A DNA stretch of 64,000 nt from Ornithodoros turicata (Eukaryota; Arthropoda; Arachnida; Ixodida; Argasidae), in contig NW_026999348.1 of assembly GCF_037126465.1 (NCBI RefSeq), positions 1,116,001 to 1,180,000 of the forward strand, given 5' to 3'. Positions 34,077 to 45,200 of the stretch are shown here, piece by piece. The translations under genes were made by a program, and so were the position numbers. The notes under the pieces are model-generated. The model worked only from the letters and a program-made list of their open reading frames with translations, made no database searches and was not told the origin of the DNA. The stretch's first letter is position 1. Each line of letters opens with the position of its first letter.

Positions 34077-34541
34077 CAGCTGCGGGAGAGTACCGCCCAG
34101 GGGCAGTGCGCAGCGCGCAGTGCACACTGTCGCTTTAAAAAAATCGTAGCATCAGCGAAAATCAAATACGAATCTCAATCTTTTTTCTGTGTGTTAGGAA
34201 AGGGTTTCTGCGCAACATACAAGAAATTGCGGCAACTTTTTGGTGGCCATTTTTTCCTAGCGCCGGCCGAAATACAGCTAAATCGCGATACTGCCTGTGA
34301 GATTGTTACAATCTGCTTCTAGCAGATTTGCTCTAGAACAATGAAAATGGTATGCAATGGTGAAACGAATGGTGTAGGTTTGATTATTCTCCGATAAACG
34401 GCGTTAGAATAAAGAGGCTCCGAAAAACGGCGTTTTCGCGAAAAATTTCACAGGTGAAAAATATTGTGGCTCTTAGAACCGCATACTTCTCAATTGACAA
34501 GCCCTCAAAGTAGCTCGAAACGACTGGGTCACATTTCGACC
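34077..34541 (-). repeat. Right terminal inverted repeat of the split transposon
   Basis: Inverted partner of 14903-15456, 465 bp, ending at GACC (34538-34541) next to a Penelope relic. Confidence 0.92.
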
Positions 34542-34618
34542 TTTAAATACAACATCAAATGCTACCCTCTCCCTCAGCTTGGGAACATTGTTTACACTGA
34601 ACAAACGAGAAAGCTAAG
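34542..34618 (+). pseudogene. Short Penelope GIY-YIG relic
   Basis: The plus strand reads YPLPQLGNIVYTEQTRKLSE and then a stop. It aligns by eye with the GIY-YIG motif of Penelope elements (IPL-CGNIVYIGQT-RKLSE). It directly abuts the end of the split transposon, so the transposon may have inserted into an older PLE. Confidence 0.4.
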
Positions 34619-34780
34619 TGAATAATTCCAAAACGGTAGCGGAGAAGGCTGTTTATCGAGTGGCCGTCAGAGCCAGACTGGATAGCCTCATGGCAGCCAA
34701 AACCGTCGAAGAATTTTTGAAGCTCGCGCCTTGTGATACGCTGCTGGTGGCGCATCAACTTCGTCTTCGGCTGTGTGGCG

Positions 34781-35024
34781 CTACAGGCGGAAGCTGGTGG
34801 AGCTGGTGGACGCAGCGTAGACAGGCGATGGGCAGGGGAGCGACGAGGCGACAAGGTTAGGGTTCTCCAAAAAGGCTGGTTTCAGCCTATCGACGCTGAC
34901 CGTATCCTGCCTGCCGTTGATGGCTATACGGAAGGTCTTGTCTGATTTCTGAAGTACAGGATAAGGGCCGGAGTAGGGGGGGGGGAGAAAGAGGTTTCTT
35001 GATGGCGTCGGAACGGATGAAAAC
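34781..35024 (-). pseudogene. Ty3/Gypsy integrase C-terminal tail
   Basis: Two frame fragments continue the integrase after the in-frame TAG: VFIRSDAIKKPLSP, then beyond a homopolymer slip YSGPYPVLQKSDKTFRI and SVDRLKPAFLE. These fit the GPY/F module at the end of Ty3/Gypsy integrases, which contributes to DNA and target binding. The slip lies in the run of G at about 34978-34987. Confidence 0.8.
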
Positions 35025-36089
35025 CTAGGTAGCGGTGGATAACTCCTGCGGAATGTAGGCCTGAGCTGAAGAGTTTGCACGCTTGGGAACTGGGCAGAGG
35101 TCATCGAAGGCATGCTGCAATCGATCGAGCAGCACGGAAAGCTGGAGTTCTCGTTCTTGTGGAGTGAAGAACTCAGCGGGAAGGCGCAATGCGCAGCCGT
35201 AGACTAGCTGGGCGGAGCTGCAGCTGAGGTCCGGTTTGTAGGCGGCACGGATGCCCAGAAGCACGAGTGGCAAAACAGCTGTCCAGTGAGAGCGGTGATC
35301 ATGGGCCATCAAGGCGGCTTTCAGATGACGGTGCAGTCTTTCGACCAGTCCATTCGAAGCAGGATGATACGATGTTGCTCTGATGCGAGATGTGCCAAGC
35401 AGGGTCGTGAAAGACGTGCATAGCCTGCTTTCGAACTGCGGACCCCTGTCAGTAGATATACGAGATGGCACTCCAAAACGGGAAATCCAGGTGGAAAGGA
35501 AAGTGGAGGAAATGGTCTCAGCTGTGGTGTCCCTGATAGGTGTTGCCTCAGGCCATCGAGTATACCGACCGACGATGGTTAGTAGGTAACGGAACCCGTC
35601 GGATGGAGGCAGGGGGCCGACGATGTCCATATGAAGAGAGTCGAAGCGGGCGTCTCGCAGGGCAAACTTGCTGAGCGGGGTGATGGTATGCCGCTGTATT
35701 TTGCATCGCTGGCATGCGAGGCAGGCTCGGACCCATGCACGGATGTCTACGTTCATTGAAGGCCAGACATAGTGTTCCGCTATGAGCCTCTGAGACGCTC
35801 TGGCGCCAAGATGAGAGAGGTCGTGAAGGGCGGCAAAAACTGCGCGGCGGAGCTCCGATGGGACGAACGGTCTAGAACGCCCGGTAGAAGTGTCGCAGCA
35901 GAGGCTCAAACCCGTGCGCGACAGAGGAAAATCTTCGAGCTGGAGAGAGGTTGAGTGGTTGGTGCGGAGTAGAGGAAGTTCTTCGTCTGCAGTCTTCGCG
36001 ACAGCTTCGGGAGAAATGGATGTTGACGGAGCAGACAAGGCAGCGATGCGGCTGAGGGCATATGCGGGGCCGTTCTTGATACAGGGCAC
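35025..36089 (-). pseudogene. Ty3/Gypsy integrase (zinc domain and DDE core)
   Basis: The 354 residue frame starts within the RNase H/integrase linker (NGPAYALSRI, from the usual ADALSRI motif). The HHCC zinc domain spans HDLSHLGARASQRLI to CLACQRCK (~115-160). The catalytic core shows D in HMDIVGPLP (~187), D in STDRGPQFES (~245) and E in NGLVERLHRH (~280), so the DDE triad is intact in this frame. The frame ends at a TAG at 35025-35027, after which the same frame continues. The ATG at 36089 is not a natural start. Confidence 0.9.
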
Positions 36090-36660
36090 ATACTGAATAT
36101 CTGTGCAGAACTCTGCCAGGAAAGATAGATAGACCGGAAAACGTAGATGAGCGGTTTGTGGTCCGTCAGAATAGTAAAGTTGCGGCCTTCCACGAAGTGT
36201 CGAAAATGTCGGACTGCAAGATAGGCCGCTAACAGCTCCCGTCCGAAGGTGCTGTATTTTTGTTCAGTGGGCTTGAGAGCCTTGCTGAAGAAGGAGATTG
36301 GGTGCCAGACACCGTTGAGCTCCTGTTGCAGAGCTGCTCCAACCGCTTCGACAGACGCGTCTACCATAAGGGTAGTTGGAGCGCCACGTTTGGGATGGAA
36401 AAGGAGCGTCTGCGCAGAAAGGGCGGTCTTGATTTGGGAAAACGCAGCTTCTGTTTCTGCATTCCAAGGAAGAGGGTTGGAGCGGGTCTCCCGGTGACTG
36501 AGGAGCGATTCCAGGGGACGAAGGATGGTGGCACAATGCGGAATTAATCGCCCGTAGAAGTTCACCAGGCCGAGAAACCTGCGCAGCTGCCGGATGGATT
36601 GGGGCGGGGGGGAACTGTTAATGGCGGCAACCTTGTTGGCGAGAGGAGCGATTCCGGTGA
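35906..36660 (-). pseudogene. Ty3/Gypsy RT C-terminus and RNase H
   Basis: The segment reads GIAPLANKVAAI, then after a frame slip in the C-rich run near 36605 continues IRQLRRFLGLVNFYGRLIPH, the Ty3/Gypsy RT thumb. RNase H follows with LMVDASVEAVGAALQQE, KYSTFGRELLAAYLAVRHF and ILTDHKPLIY. Near 36130 a deletion of roughly 15 codons plus a frameshift removes the RQLDFI-type motif before the integrase. The true upstream RT with YxDD is missing. Confidence 0.88.
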
Positions 36661-36690
36661 GAGATACACCCTATCGGTGAGGGATATGGA

Positions 36691-37207
36691 AGCGACGCCA
36701 GTTCTTGTTCTGTCGTTGCCTTGCTTCTCACCATGCTCCTCAGATTCAAGGCCTCGTCTTCATTTTATGGAATATTTCGTGTCTGTCGAATGTGTGTCGC
36801 TTCCACTCCTCCTGCTGAGGGAAGTTTTTTTTATTTATAGATCACTTCGCATTGATCAAACAAGACCACACAGCCAAAACATTTTACATTATCATTCGTT
36901 AACAGTGGTCTGTTTCCCTTCCATAGCACTTTAATGCTCTCGTATCTTTGAGCAACGCGTCGACCACTTTGGCTTATTAGCACTCTCCGCACGAAAACGT
37001 TAAAGAGGTATGGAAGAGAGCATTCCAGTGGTAACGAATGATCATGCGAAAAGTTTTGCCTCTGTGACTTTGTTGGACCAGTGCGAAGTGATTTCTAAAT
37101 AAGGAAAATCAATCTGGAAAGGGAAGTGCGATCCACACTGCTGCGTTCCAACGCGTACGTCTGCTAGCGTCTGTGTGCGACGGACCTTTCTGACGCTGCT
37201 TTGCAAG
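36691..37207. other. No gene recognised
   Basis: Unassigned sequence between the Gypsy fragment and a SINE fragment. Confidence 0.5.
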
Positions 37208-37330
37208 AAATGACTCAGACAAATGCCGACACAGTTCCCTTGAAGTCGGCCCAGGACGCATACTACCCCTGTTTCCCTCAATTTCCTGAAGTCCTCTCTC
37301 TACCTCTCCGTGTCTGCACGCTGATCATAG
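37208..37330 (+). mobile_element. SINE fragment, 3' half
   Basis: Matches the body of the SINE at 18131-18320 (GAAGTCGGCCCAGGACGCAT, ACTACCCCTG and a C/T-rich tail). The box B end is missing. Confidence 0.6.
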
Positions 37331-37504
37331 CCACAGATGATTCGCGGCGCAAACATAAAATTAAGAAAAGCAATAGAAAGAAGAAAAGAAACGACATCAA
37401 GATCATAGGGTACGCGTCATCCGGTGCAGGAGCTCTTTAATTGCGTCACCCCCTCAATAATGAATCCCCTTCCACACCAATCGTATGAGATACATAATAG
37501 AGAA

Positions 37505-37715
37505 GTGTAGTACATCGTACGCTATCGCCTTTGCGTATGCAAGGGATATCTGGGAGCTTTAATATATCGTACGCCGTCTCCTTTGTGTACGCAATAGATA
37601 ACGTTGGCGGTTGTGCGCATGCGCAAGACAAACAGTGCTTTGCGTTTTGCACCGAACCACCACACGAACCATTACGTAAGCAAAGGCGACGGTGTGCGAT
37701 ATAATAAAACTCATT
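37505..37715. mobile_element. Palindromic MITE, CGTACGCTATCGCC family, copy 2
   Basis: CATCGTACGCTATCGCCTTT and a second internal AATATATCGTACGCCGTC start (~37562) are mirrored by GGCGACGGTGTGCGATATAA near 37690-37712. The doubled left end suggests one copy inserted into or recombined with another. Confidence 0.65.
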
Positions 37716-37799
37716 ATCGTTGTGGTTGTACGCATTGCCCAAATGTCTTTTTCGGTTATGAATGTGCGCAGAAGCACCAAGGGTATCCCTTACGGGCGC

Positions 37800-37995
37800 A
37801 AAGGTGATAGCGTACGGTGCACTTAAACTCTTCATTAGAGAGTTTTAGTGCCTCACACGTCGTTGCCTTTGCGTACGTAAGCCATAGCGTTGGTGGTTCT
37901 GCGCACGCGCAAAACATAAAGAGAGCTACGCGCATTACACAAAACCATCACTCTATCCTTTGCGTACGCAAATGCGATAGCGTGCGATGCACTGA
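37800..37995. mobile_element. Palindromic MITE, CGTACGCTATCGCC family, copy 3
   Basis: Has inverted TTTGCGTACGTAAGCCATAG and CTATCCTTTGCGTACGCAAA arms around the GCGCACGCGCAAAAC centre, plus part of a further copy at its left end (GATAGCGTACGGTGC). Confidence 0.65.
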
Positions 37996-38583
37996 CATTC
38001 ACTATTGTCATATCACAGGCGAAAAAAAAAATCGTCCTCGCGAAGTGCTCCTCGTGTCGCTCCAGAGGAATGAGGTACTAATACGGTGCGTCACCCACCT
38101 TCTGTCCCGTCACCCTACAGTCTAAAGAAAAAAGGTGTCATACTGACTCCTTTGCGGGACTGTAAAGACTATATGCTATAAGAATGTGTGTGCCGTCTCA
38201 GACTGGCAGAAACTACAGTGTTTGGTATGTGCATTCTGGTGTGCGGGTGAATCTCCAGCTTGTTCATCTGTTGTAGCTTTCCTAAAATAGGTATGTGTAC
38301 GCGCTTTTATGTATATCTATTATAAAGCACATGAAATAAAGTAAGCACTTACACAAGTGAACAGGTCAGATTGATCTCCCTCACCAGATGAACAAAGCCA
38401 TAAATTACTCCTGCTGTGTAATAATCTGCAAGATAATTATAGACAATGTGAGTCCACGCAGTGGCGATCTGTGATGCTATCATATGTCAAGTATTTTTTG
38501 CTAATTAACCATTTCTTATGCCAAACGAACAGTGCTAGGAAATGAATGGTTTGAATCGTCCGAGTGGAAAAATTGATTGATGC
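37996..38583. other. No gene recognised
   Basis: Unassigned sequence. Confidence 0.5.
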
Positions 38584-38798
38584 TAGTACAGCGCTACACA
38601 AAAGTTTATGGAACACGCTCCGGCGCCTTCCTCAGAGTGACACGCTAGCAGCTAATGGGGCTGCATGAACTTAGAGACATGTGCCTAGGTAACCCAGTTA
38701 TCTGTTTGCAAGTCTATAGGTACCATTCGCTGCTGGCGTGTCACGCTGAGGAAGATAAGCTCCGGAGCGTGTTCTGCAAACTTTTGTCCAGTACTGTG
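38584..38798. mobile_element. Small inverted-repeat MITE, Tc1/mariner-like ends
   Basis: Arms of ~65 bp: left CACAAAAGTTTATGGAACAC and GACACGCTAGCAGC; right, inverted, GGACAAAAGTTTGCAGAACA and GACACGCCAGC. The CAGTACTGGACAAAAGTTT-type terminus resembles Tc1/mariner MITEs, though a clean TA on both sides is not obvious. Confidence 0.65.
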
Positions 38799-40015
38799 AT
38801 GTGATGTAATAGAAGAAAATAATGGGGATTTAATTCACTGAATTGCACCTACCCTTTTTTCAACTGTTGCCCTTCTCTTCCTTGCAATTTGCATAGTACT
38901 TTCTTCCTTTGTGGAGGTGGAGCAGCGATTTTTGATCGTCATTTTTGCACTGTGCTGTGCAAACCACTGGTGAATCTGAAATTTACTAACAACAGCATTA
39001 GAACTCAACACTGGCACCACTTATCATCGACGGGATACATATGAATGAAACATTAATACAGAACAGCAGTAGTACCTACCCCACTGAAACTTACCAGCGC
39101 AGGGGACCTCCTTCACACCACGTTCACAGTTTGTCACTTGAATATCATGCCAAGCTATGCTGGCCTTTCAGGGGAAATTATCACCTTCGTCACCTGCAGT
39201 GCGTGCCATGAAAGCCAGACTATTCTGCAATATAGTTAACATTGGTTAACATGTACGCGGTGTCCTAGCTAAAATCACATATCAACTATCGTCATTCAGA
39301 TGACCTGATAATTGTCAAAATTCCTTTAGCGGAGTTCCTTTAGAACACAACAAAAAGGTACTTCCAAGCTTATGGAAAGAAAGAAACTCTCAAACATATA
39401 TCTGTGAACAAAGTACAGGTCAACGTCTAACGTATTTTTGTTAGCAGTGTCCCCAAAGCGGAACCTCCTTTCAGAGCAACGTATACGTGTATTCACGTAT
39501 CACAGGACGCGGACTTACCTTGAATGCATAGTGGTAGGACGCGCAGCTATATGACTTGCAGTCGTCGCATTCATTACACCTCAGCATGCTGAAAAACGTT
39601 CTTGTTGGAAGAAAATATTATTCAGCGGCCCAACAGACCGTTAACAAGTCTCCGCACGACAAGCAGAGAGAGACGCACGCCGCAGAGCTCAAACGCTCAA
39701 ACTCAACTGCCTCGATATCAGTGTTGCTAGAGTACGCAGTGACAAGGAGGAAAACTGTCCAGGAATATGCAGATATGTCGCGCTTAACTCTCGCCACGGA
39801 GTACAGCGCAGGTTGAAGGGTGTTATGAAAGCATCAAAACATGGAAACGCACAAACAAGGAGTTTCAAGGGTGTTTGGTGAGAGTTCATCAGTAGCACGG
39901 GGTGTAAAACTGCTTAATACCCTCTTTCGACCCCCTTGTTTTTAGAGTGTATGCTGATCGCACCCCTGCATCCCCCTACTGACGCCACTACTGACGATCC
40001 AGTTACAATAGTCAG
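38799..40015. other. No gene recognised
   Basis: Unassigned. A GTTTTTAGAGTGTA end near 39939-39952 resembles the TACACTCTAA terminus at 8135, suggesting the right end of another TA-type element whose left end I could not place. Confidence 0.45.
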
Positions 40016-40190
40016 CTTTAATATGTCGTACGCTATCGCCTTTGCGTACGTAATGGATAGCGTTGGCTGTTCTACGCACGCGCAAGAACAACAGAGCATG
40101 TGAAAAACATAGCTGTGGCTTACATACGAAAAGGCGATATCGTACAATATACTAAAACTTACTAATAGTGAGTTTTAGTATATATTGTAC
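40016..40190. mobile_element. Palindromic MITE, CGTACGCTATCGCC family, copy 4
   Basis: TTTAATATGTCGTACGCTATC is mirrored by GGCGATATCGTACAATATAC. A further short palindrome TATACTAAAACTTACTAATA follows immediately, as if a second end were joined tail to tail. Confidence 0.65.
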
Positions 40191-40201
40191 AGTGTCCATT
40201 C

Positions 40202-40617
40202 TGCATCATTCTACCCAAGTGTTCTTTTCTACGTAGAAAACTGTTGGTTCCCTGTGCTTCCGCGGTGCCGGGTGAGGTCACCAACTTTCATGGCTCTTGA
40301 CAATTGAACGCTTCAGCTTATCAAAATACTCTTCAGGATTTAAATACTGGAGACATAGTTGCATCATTCTACCAAAGTATTCGTTTCTAGGTGGAAAACT
40401 GTCGGTTCCTCGTGCTGGTGCGCTTGCCCAAATTTTTGCTCCTGTGGGCAGTACCAGCAACTTTCGTGCCCTCTAACTCGTAAACGCTCCCGTTTATCAA
40501 AATGCTGTCCGGGATATAAATACTAGGGCTAATGTTGCATCGTTCTACCAAAGCATTCCTTTCTAGGTAGAAAACCGTTGGTTCCCTGTGCTTGCGCGTT
40601 TCGACCCAGTTTTCCAC
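40202..40617. repeat. Tandem repeat, units of 158 and 176 bp plus a partial
   Basis: TGCATCATTCTACC starts units at 40202, 40360 and 40536 (third diverged to TGCATCGTTCTACC). Each unit also shares GAAAACTGTTGGTTCC and ATCAAAATACTCTTC-like blocks. On the minus strand the units can be read as IYIPDSILINGSVYELEG with decayed versions, but unit lengths are not multiples of three, so no continuous gene exists. Confidence 0.75.
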
Positions 40618-41231
40618 TGAGCCCGTATTTTCACGTATACCTCTGTGGAACCAAGGAAATTATTCGTAGACTGTTCAAACTGCGTGAATATATTCGTTTT
40701 ATGACATATTCAAGACTCCCCAGAAAGAATCGCAATTTATGAAAGTGAAATTAAGTTATTGAAGAAAAAGCGTTCAAAATGTATGCCGCCTACGGGAGGT
40801 GTTGGGTAGGTTTCACCCAACACACGGGTGTACGAGGTGAAGCACGCTTTACGTTTTGTCCCTAATTCTTGGGAATGCCGAGCGACGACTTCGAACCATT
40901 TACGTCCTTGGAAATACCGTTGCCCCTTTTACCGGAGACAAGAGGTGCCCCGGAAGCGTTAATATCCAATTTAACCTGTAAGGTGTTCTTGATACGTGAG
41001 AAGAACCTTCACAGAATTGTAAGGGGGTTCAGAAACGTACCACCTATAGCGAAAGGGGTGCCTTTGTCAAAGGTACCACTTTGAGACAGGCAACATGGCG
41101 GCTTGTTAGGGCAGAGGTTAGAGGTGAGCATTCATCGGTAATGTACTTTGACGTGATACGCTGGCAAGTGACACCTGGATTTTTCCGCATCTTGCGTGAA
41201 GCGAAGTAGAAACCGAAACTGTACCACAGCA
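40618..41231. other. No gene recognised
   Basis: Unassigned sequence upstream of the hAT-type element. Confidence 0.5.
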
Positions 41232-41239
41232 AGAGAAAC

Positions 41240-42228
41240 CAGGGTGTCGGAGCGAACCGAAAACAACCGCTATTTTGGTGCGAACCGGAACGGAATCGAA
41301 ACCGTATACTTTTTTTTGCTCAGGAGGGAAACCGAAAAATATATTTAACGGTTTTCGGTCCAAAAAAAAACTTCGCCGCTTTGGACTACGGATAGGCGAA
41401 TGAAACAGAAGTCGTGTGCTCTGAAGTCATGTCATAGATACTATACGAGGGTTACGGTTACGGTGGAATGTATATCGGTATACTATGACCCTTCGGCTCC
41501 CTTTGTAATGGTTTATCGTTCGCGCACGCACACAGACGTAGAGGTACATGTGACTCTCTAGCAATGTGCCGTAGTGTTTGTTTTAATTTGATCCCCCCAA
41601 ACTCTCCTCAACTAAACAGCGACCTAAGGGGGCTGCATAACGGCTTCTAATGTCGCGCAACCCGTCCCTTGTTTGAGAGCAGCTAAGTTGAATAGATTTA
41701 CGTATACGCGAGGGCAAGCCCGTGCGAAGTGGCAACTCTTTTGTGAACAGGAGACGAAGAAAATAAAATGGAGCCGTCGAGCGCGTTTGTGAGTGAAGGT
41801 GTTCCTCGATTTGCGTCGTACTCGTGCGGTGGTGCTTGCTGGCTAGACAGTAGAAACAGACATTCGGATGGGACGCGATCGCTCCATCCCAGCAAGAAAG
41901 TACCTTATGTATGACAAACAAGTCCGTTTGTAGCATACGCTTCAAGATAGGAGAAAGCCCATTTGAGCAGACAGTAACCTACAGTAACCAGGAGCTACCA
42001 ATTTCACAGCTGTCTATTAATTAAATACCATGTATGCCGAATAAACGGGTTTACATTTTTAACAATGATTTTTTTTTTGTGGGGATGAGTATTCCCAGCA
42101 GAAGCGGAACCGGTTGCAAACCGGTATAAACCGTTATGTTTTTGCTCCGGAGCAGAACCGGTACCGGATCGTTTATGATGTAACCGGAACGAAAACCGGA
42201 ACGGAAAACGTTTCGCTTCGACACCCTA
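41240..42228. mobile_element. hAT-type non-autonomous element, copy 1
   Basis: Starts CAGGGTGTCGGAGCGAAC and ends GTTTCGCTTCGACACCCTA, a slightly worn inverted terminus. Flanks AGAGAAAC (41232-41239) and TGAGAAAC (42230-42237) are an imperfect 8 bp duplication with one extra base. It is colinear and highly similar to the copy at 56771-57755. ORFs in the two copies read through shared repeat sequence, and no transposase motif is visible. Confidence 0.85.
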
Positions 42229-42237
42229 ATGAGAAAC

Positions 42238-45200
42238 TAGGAAGAACGAGTGCCAACACGAGCAACAGGCGGGCAGGAGCAAACAAAGGGTGGCTGTCTT
42301 CTCGGTTCGCAGCTTAATGTTTTTTCAATAAATTTATTAAGTTATTTGTTTAAAATGTATTGTTTTAATAAATGTATTGGCGTCACGTGCAGGATGTTTG
42401 ACAAGAGTAAGGTCAAATCGTGGACCTGCGATCAACTTTCGCAATGGATGGTGGAAAATGGGTTTGGCGCCCCCTGTCATGTGTTTGAACGTATGCTCCA
42501 CACCCTTCGATTGCGTAGGACTGAGTAAATTTCACAGTTTGAGGTGGAATAAGTCGTGCGCAGTGTCTACCGTGTAATTTTGGCATAAACAGTGCAATAA
42601 GCCTTTGGTCACAAGAAACAGGTGTCCCCTGCAGTATTATGTCAGGTACGATGCATAAATGAATAAGACGCTATCAAATGGTGCCGGATAGAACCATTTT
42701 GTGGTTCTTGTAAGAAGCACCTTCGCAGGGTGCGACATTCGCATGGCTGAAAGGTGGCAAACAAGAACCCTTTACTGGTTCACCAATTTTTTTTCTTGAA
42801 TCCTTATAAGGATTCCAACCAAGGTTTCAAATATGAACGTTATCAGGTGGGTTCAGGAGAGCACCCCCTATAGGTGCTCCCTACGGACAAATCGGAAAAT
42901 CCCTAAAAGGGTTCACATTGACACCTCTTTTTTTTTAGACTGTAGGAAATTCTACTGTGTCCTGAAGTCAATGTGTCCATGTTGCATGTGTTGGTTCTAT
43001 GCGTAGTTTTCTGTTCATATGTTCACCGTGCGTCTGTATGTGAAGGTGCATCTATCTGACAATAGTAAATATACAAGCACATGTGTCTCCGAGTGCTCAT
43101 CGGAAGTTAGAATGCAGTGAGATTGTTATAGCAACTGCGCTTTGGGCAAACGGTATGTTACATATTTCAATGCCTATCGCACAGAGACATGTTGTAGCCG
43201 AGCTTTTTGAAATGCTATTTCTTCTAGGTTAAACACGTTAGATGCGGCAGGCAGCGGTGATTAACGCATTGGATCCGAGTTCGTGGTGATAACCCATTCT
43301 CGTCTCGAGAAAGTTGGGTGGTGCTTTCACGCATGAAAGACTATCTGGACGGGAGCTCCCAAGGTGCAAAACAGAGACATGAATAATCACATGAAGAAGA
43401 TTTTTGGTCGTCACTTTAGACATTCCAAATACGTGGACGACGCGTTGAGCGCTTTTACGGCAGTGTGCGTGGCGAGCGGATGCGTTTTCAAAGGCATGTA
43501 ATAACGGTATCAAGTTACTTGGTACCTTATTTGTTGTCTTGTGTGGTATTGAGCGAGGGCTTGATTCATGTGTGTTTCATATGAAAACTTCTCAAGTGAT
43601 ACCAATAAAGAATAGAAAGCACATGTGCTGGTTTGTGTTGGCTCCTTTACACCTGGTTTCTCCTGGTATGAAAGTGTACGGGAAAGCCTCTAGGATTCCT
43701 GTAAGAAACTTGGGGGGGGGTAATTCTGAGGTTGCTTTGTGAGAAAGTTTGAGGGAAAATCTTCTGAGAATGTCCAATTATCACATAAAGATTCTCTCAG
43801 AATCTCGTAAGTGCTGTTCTGTGAGATTTCTTGTAGTATTTTTAAAGAAGGCTGTTTACGAATTATTCAGCCGAGAGATTTACCTGTAACACCCGGTATA
43901 TGTCGTAAAACAAAAACAACAAGTGAAGTATGAACGACGACGGAAAGGATGGCATAGACGCAGGCAAGCTGATGAACAAGGTCTGTGGACAACAGGTCCA
44001 AGAAGAACGGGTCCCAGCTGGCACGGGAGGAAAAAAATTGTCACGTGCGCGCCGGTGTTGCACCTATAGGCTCCATATGTTGACACGTACAGAAATAGAA
44101 AAAGGGAAACCCGAAAGATTCCTTGGCTCTTTTCTTAGTGCTTAGTGAGGCTCTTTTTCGAGCAGACGCCTATACTTCTCATTTTTCCTAAAAAAAGGGG
44201 CTCGTTGCTGTGTAAGGGAGGGCAGGAGGGGCAGTACAGATCGGCAATGTATGACATTTGCACTTAGGCCCGCATCTATTATTTATTTATTTATTATACC
44301 TTAAAGGACCATACGGGCAGTACATAAGGGGTACAAAATCATAGCATCACAGCATAGCAACCGTAACGAACCAACACTAGCGAATAACACACACACACAC
44401 ACACACACAAAGTATCAAAGGCACACAATGTAAACGGGCAAATACACGGGAACATGACAGATATATGACAGAGGTGTGTCATATGAGTAGGTCGCACAGT
44501 CCTCTTTTAAATGGACCGAAAAGTGAAAAATAACCCCCATATTTTGGCCCACTGTCGTACACAACATCGTTGTTTATTAAGATACAGAAAGCATTACTTA
44601 TCAATTTGGCATATTTTTTACGTATAAATATTTTGAAGATTGCCGGAACATGGACGGTGCTGCCAGCGAACGGCGAAAAAGAGCAACTTGGGTTTCAGGT
44701 CCAGGGCTCCCAGGGATTGGTCAACCCTTACCACTTGAGAGTTAATTTTCTAGAGAACAAAGCTGACGCACATTATCTTACAGCTAAACGCCATTTTAAA
44801 AATGAGGCTCACTTCCCTAGCTTTTACGTTAATAAAGCATTCAGCTACTTCGCCGCTACGAGCTACAATCCGCCGCGCCATCTGCAAAGCCGTCTGTGTT
44901 CCTGGCTTGTGGTATCTCCTTCTGGGCAGATACCTGCCCTGTTTCGAAAGGGATTAAACGAACCTGAACCTGAACCTTATCGCGTTTATTGTTTACGTCG
45001 TGGGTGGTCGTGTTGGTCGCGCGAAGAGAAGTGAATGACATGCTCGTGGTTGTTGTGTCAATTATTCGAGAGACCTACATATGCCTGCTGTAGTTTTGGT
45101 GTTCGGGGATGTAGAAATCATATTCGTTCACCATCGTCGGCGGGCGTTTTCTACCACAAGATTCAACAGGAGAGTGCGCGAAAACGAATGCGGTTCGAAA

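Larger units (their letters stand above)
14903..34541 (-). mobile_element. Long-TIR DNA transposon, split by nested insertions
   Basis: Bases 14903-15456 and 34077-34541 are inverted copies, both starting GGTCGAAATGTGACCCAGTC at the outside. Between them, on the minus strand, lie the N-terminal half (33490-34015) and C-terminal half (15582-16235) of one transposase-like gene. Both halves read in the direction and order expected of a single gene. The halves are interrupted by a Penelope-like element that is itself interrupted by a TTAA-flanked element. Removing 16236-33489 leaves an element of about 2.4 kb with ~0.5 kb terminal inverted repeats. I could not define a target duplication. The arms differ by an insertion of about 90-100 bp in the left arm near 14990-15090. 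Confidence 0.8.
34781..36690 (-). mobile_element. Ty3/Gypsy retrotransposon fragment (pol 3' half)
   Basis: Minus strand order is RT end, RNase H, integrase zinc domain, DDE core and C-terminal tail. It is truncated in the RT near 36690, and I see no LTR, primer site or gag. Frames are broken near 36590, near 36130, by a TAG at 35025-35027 and in a G10 run near 34978-34987 (C-run on the coding strand). An old, inactive fragment. Confidence 0.9.

Noticed and set aside
44570..45034. 154 codon plus-strand ORF
   Set aside because: No recognisable motif, odd composition and a GAACCTGAACCT simple repeat near the end. Length alone is not enough.
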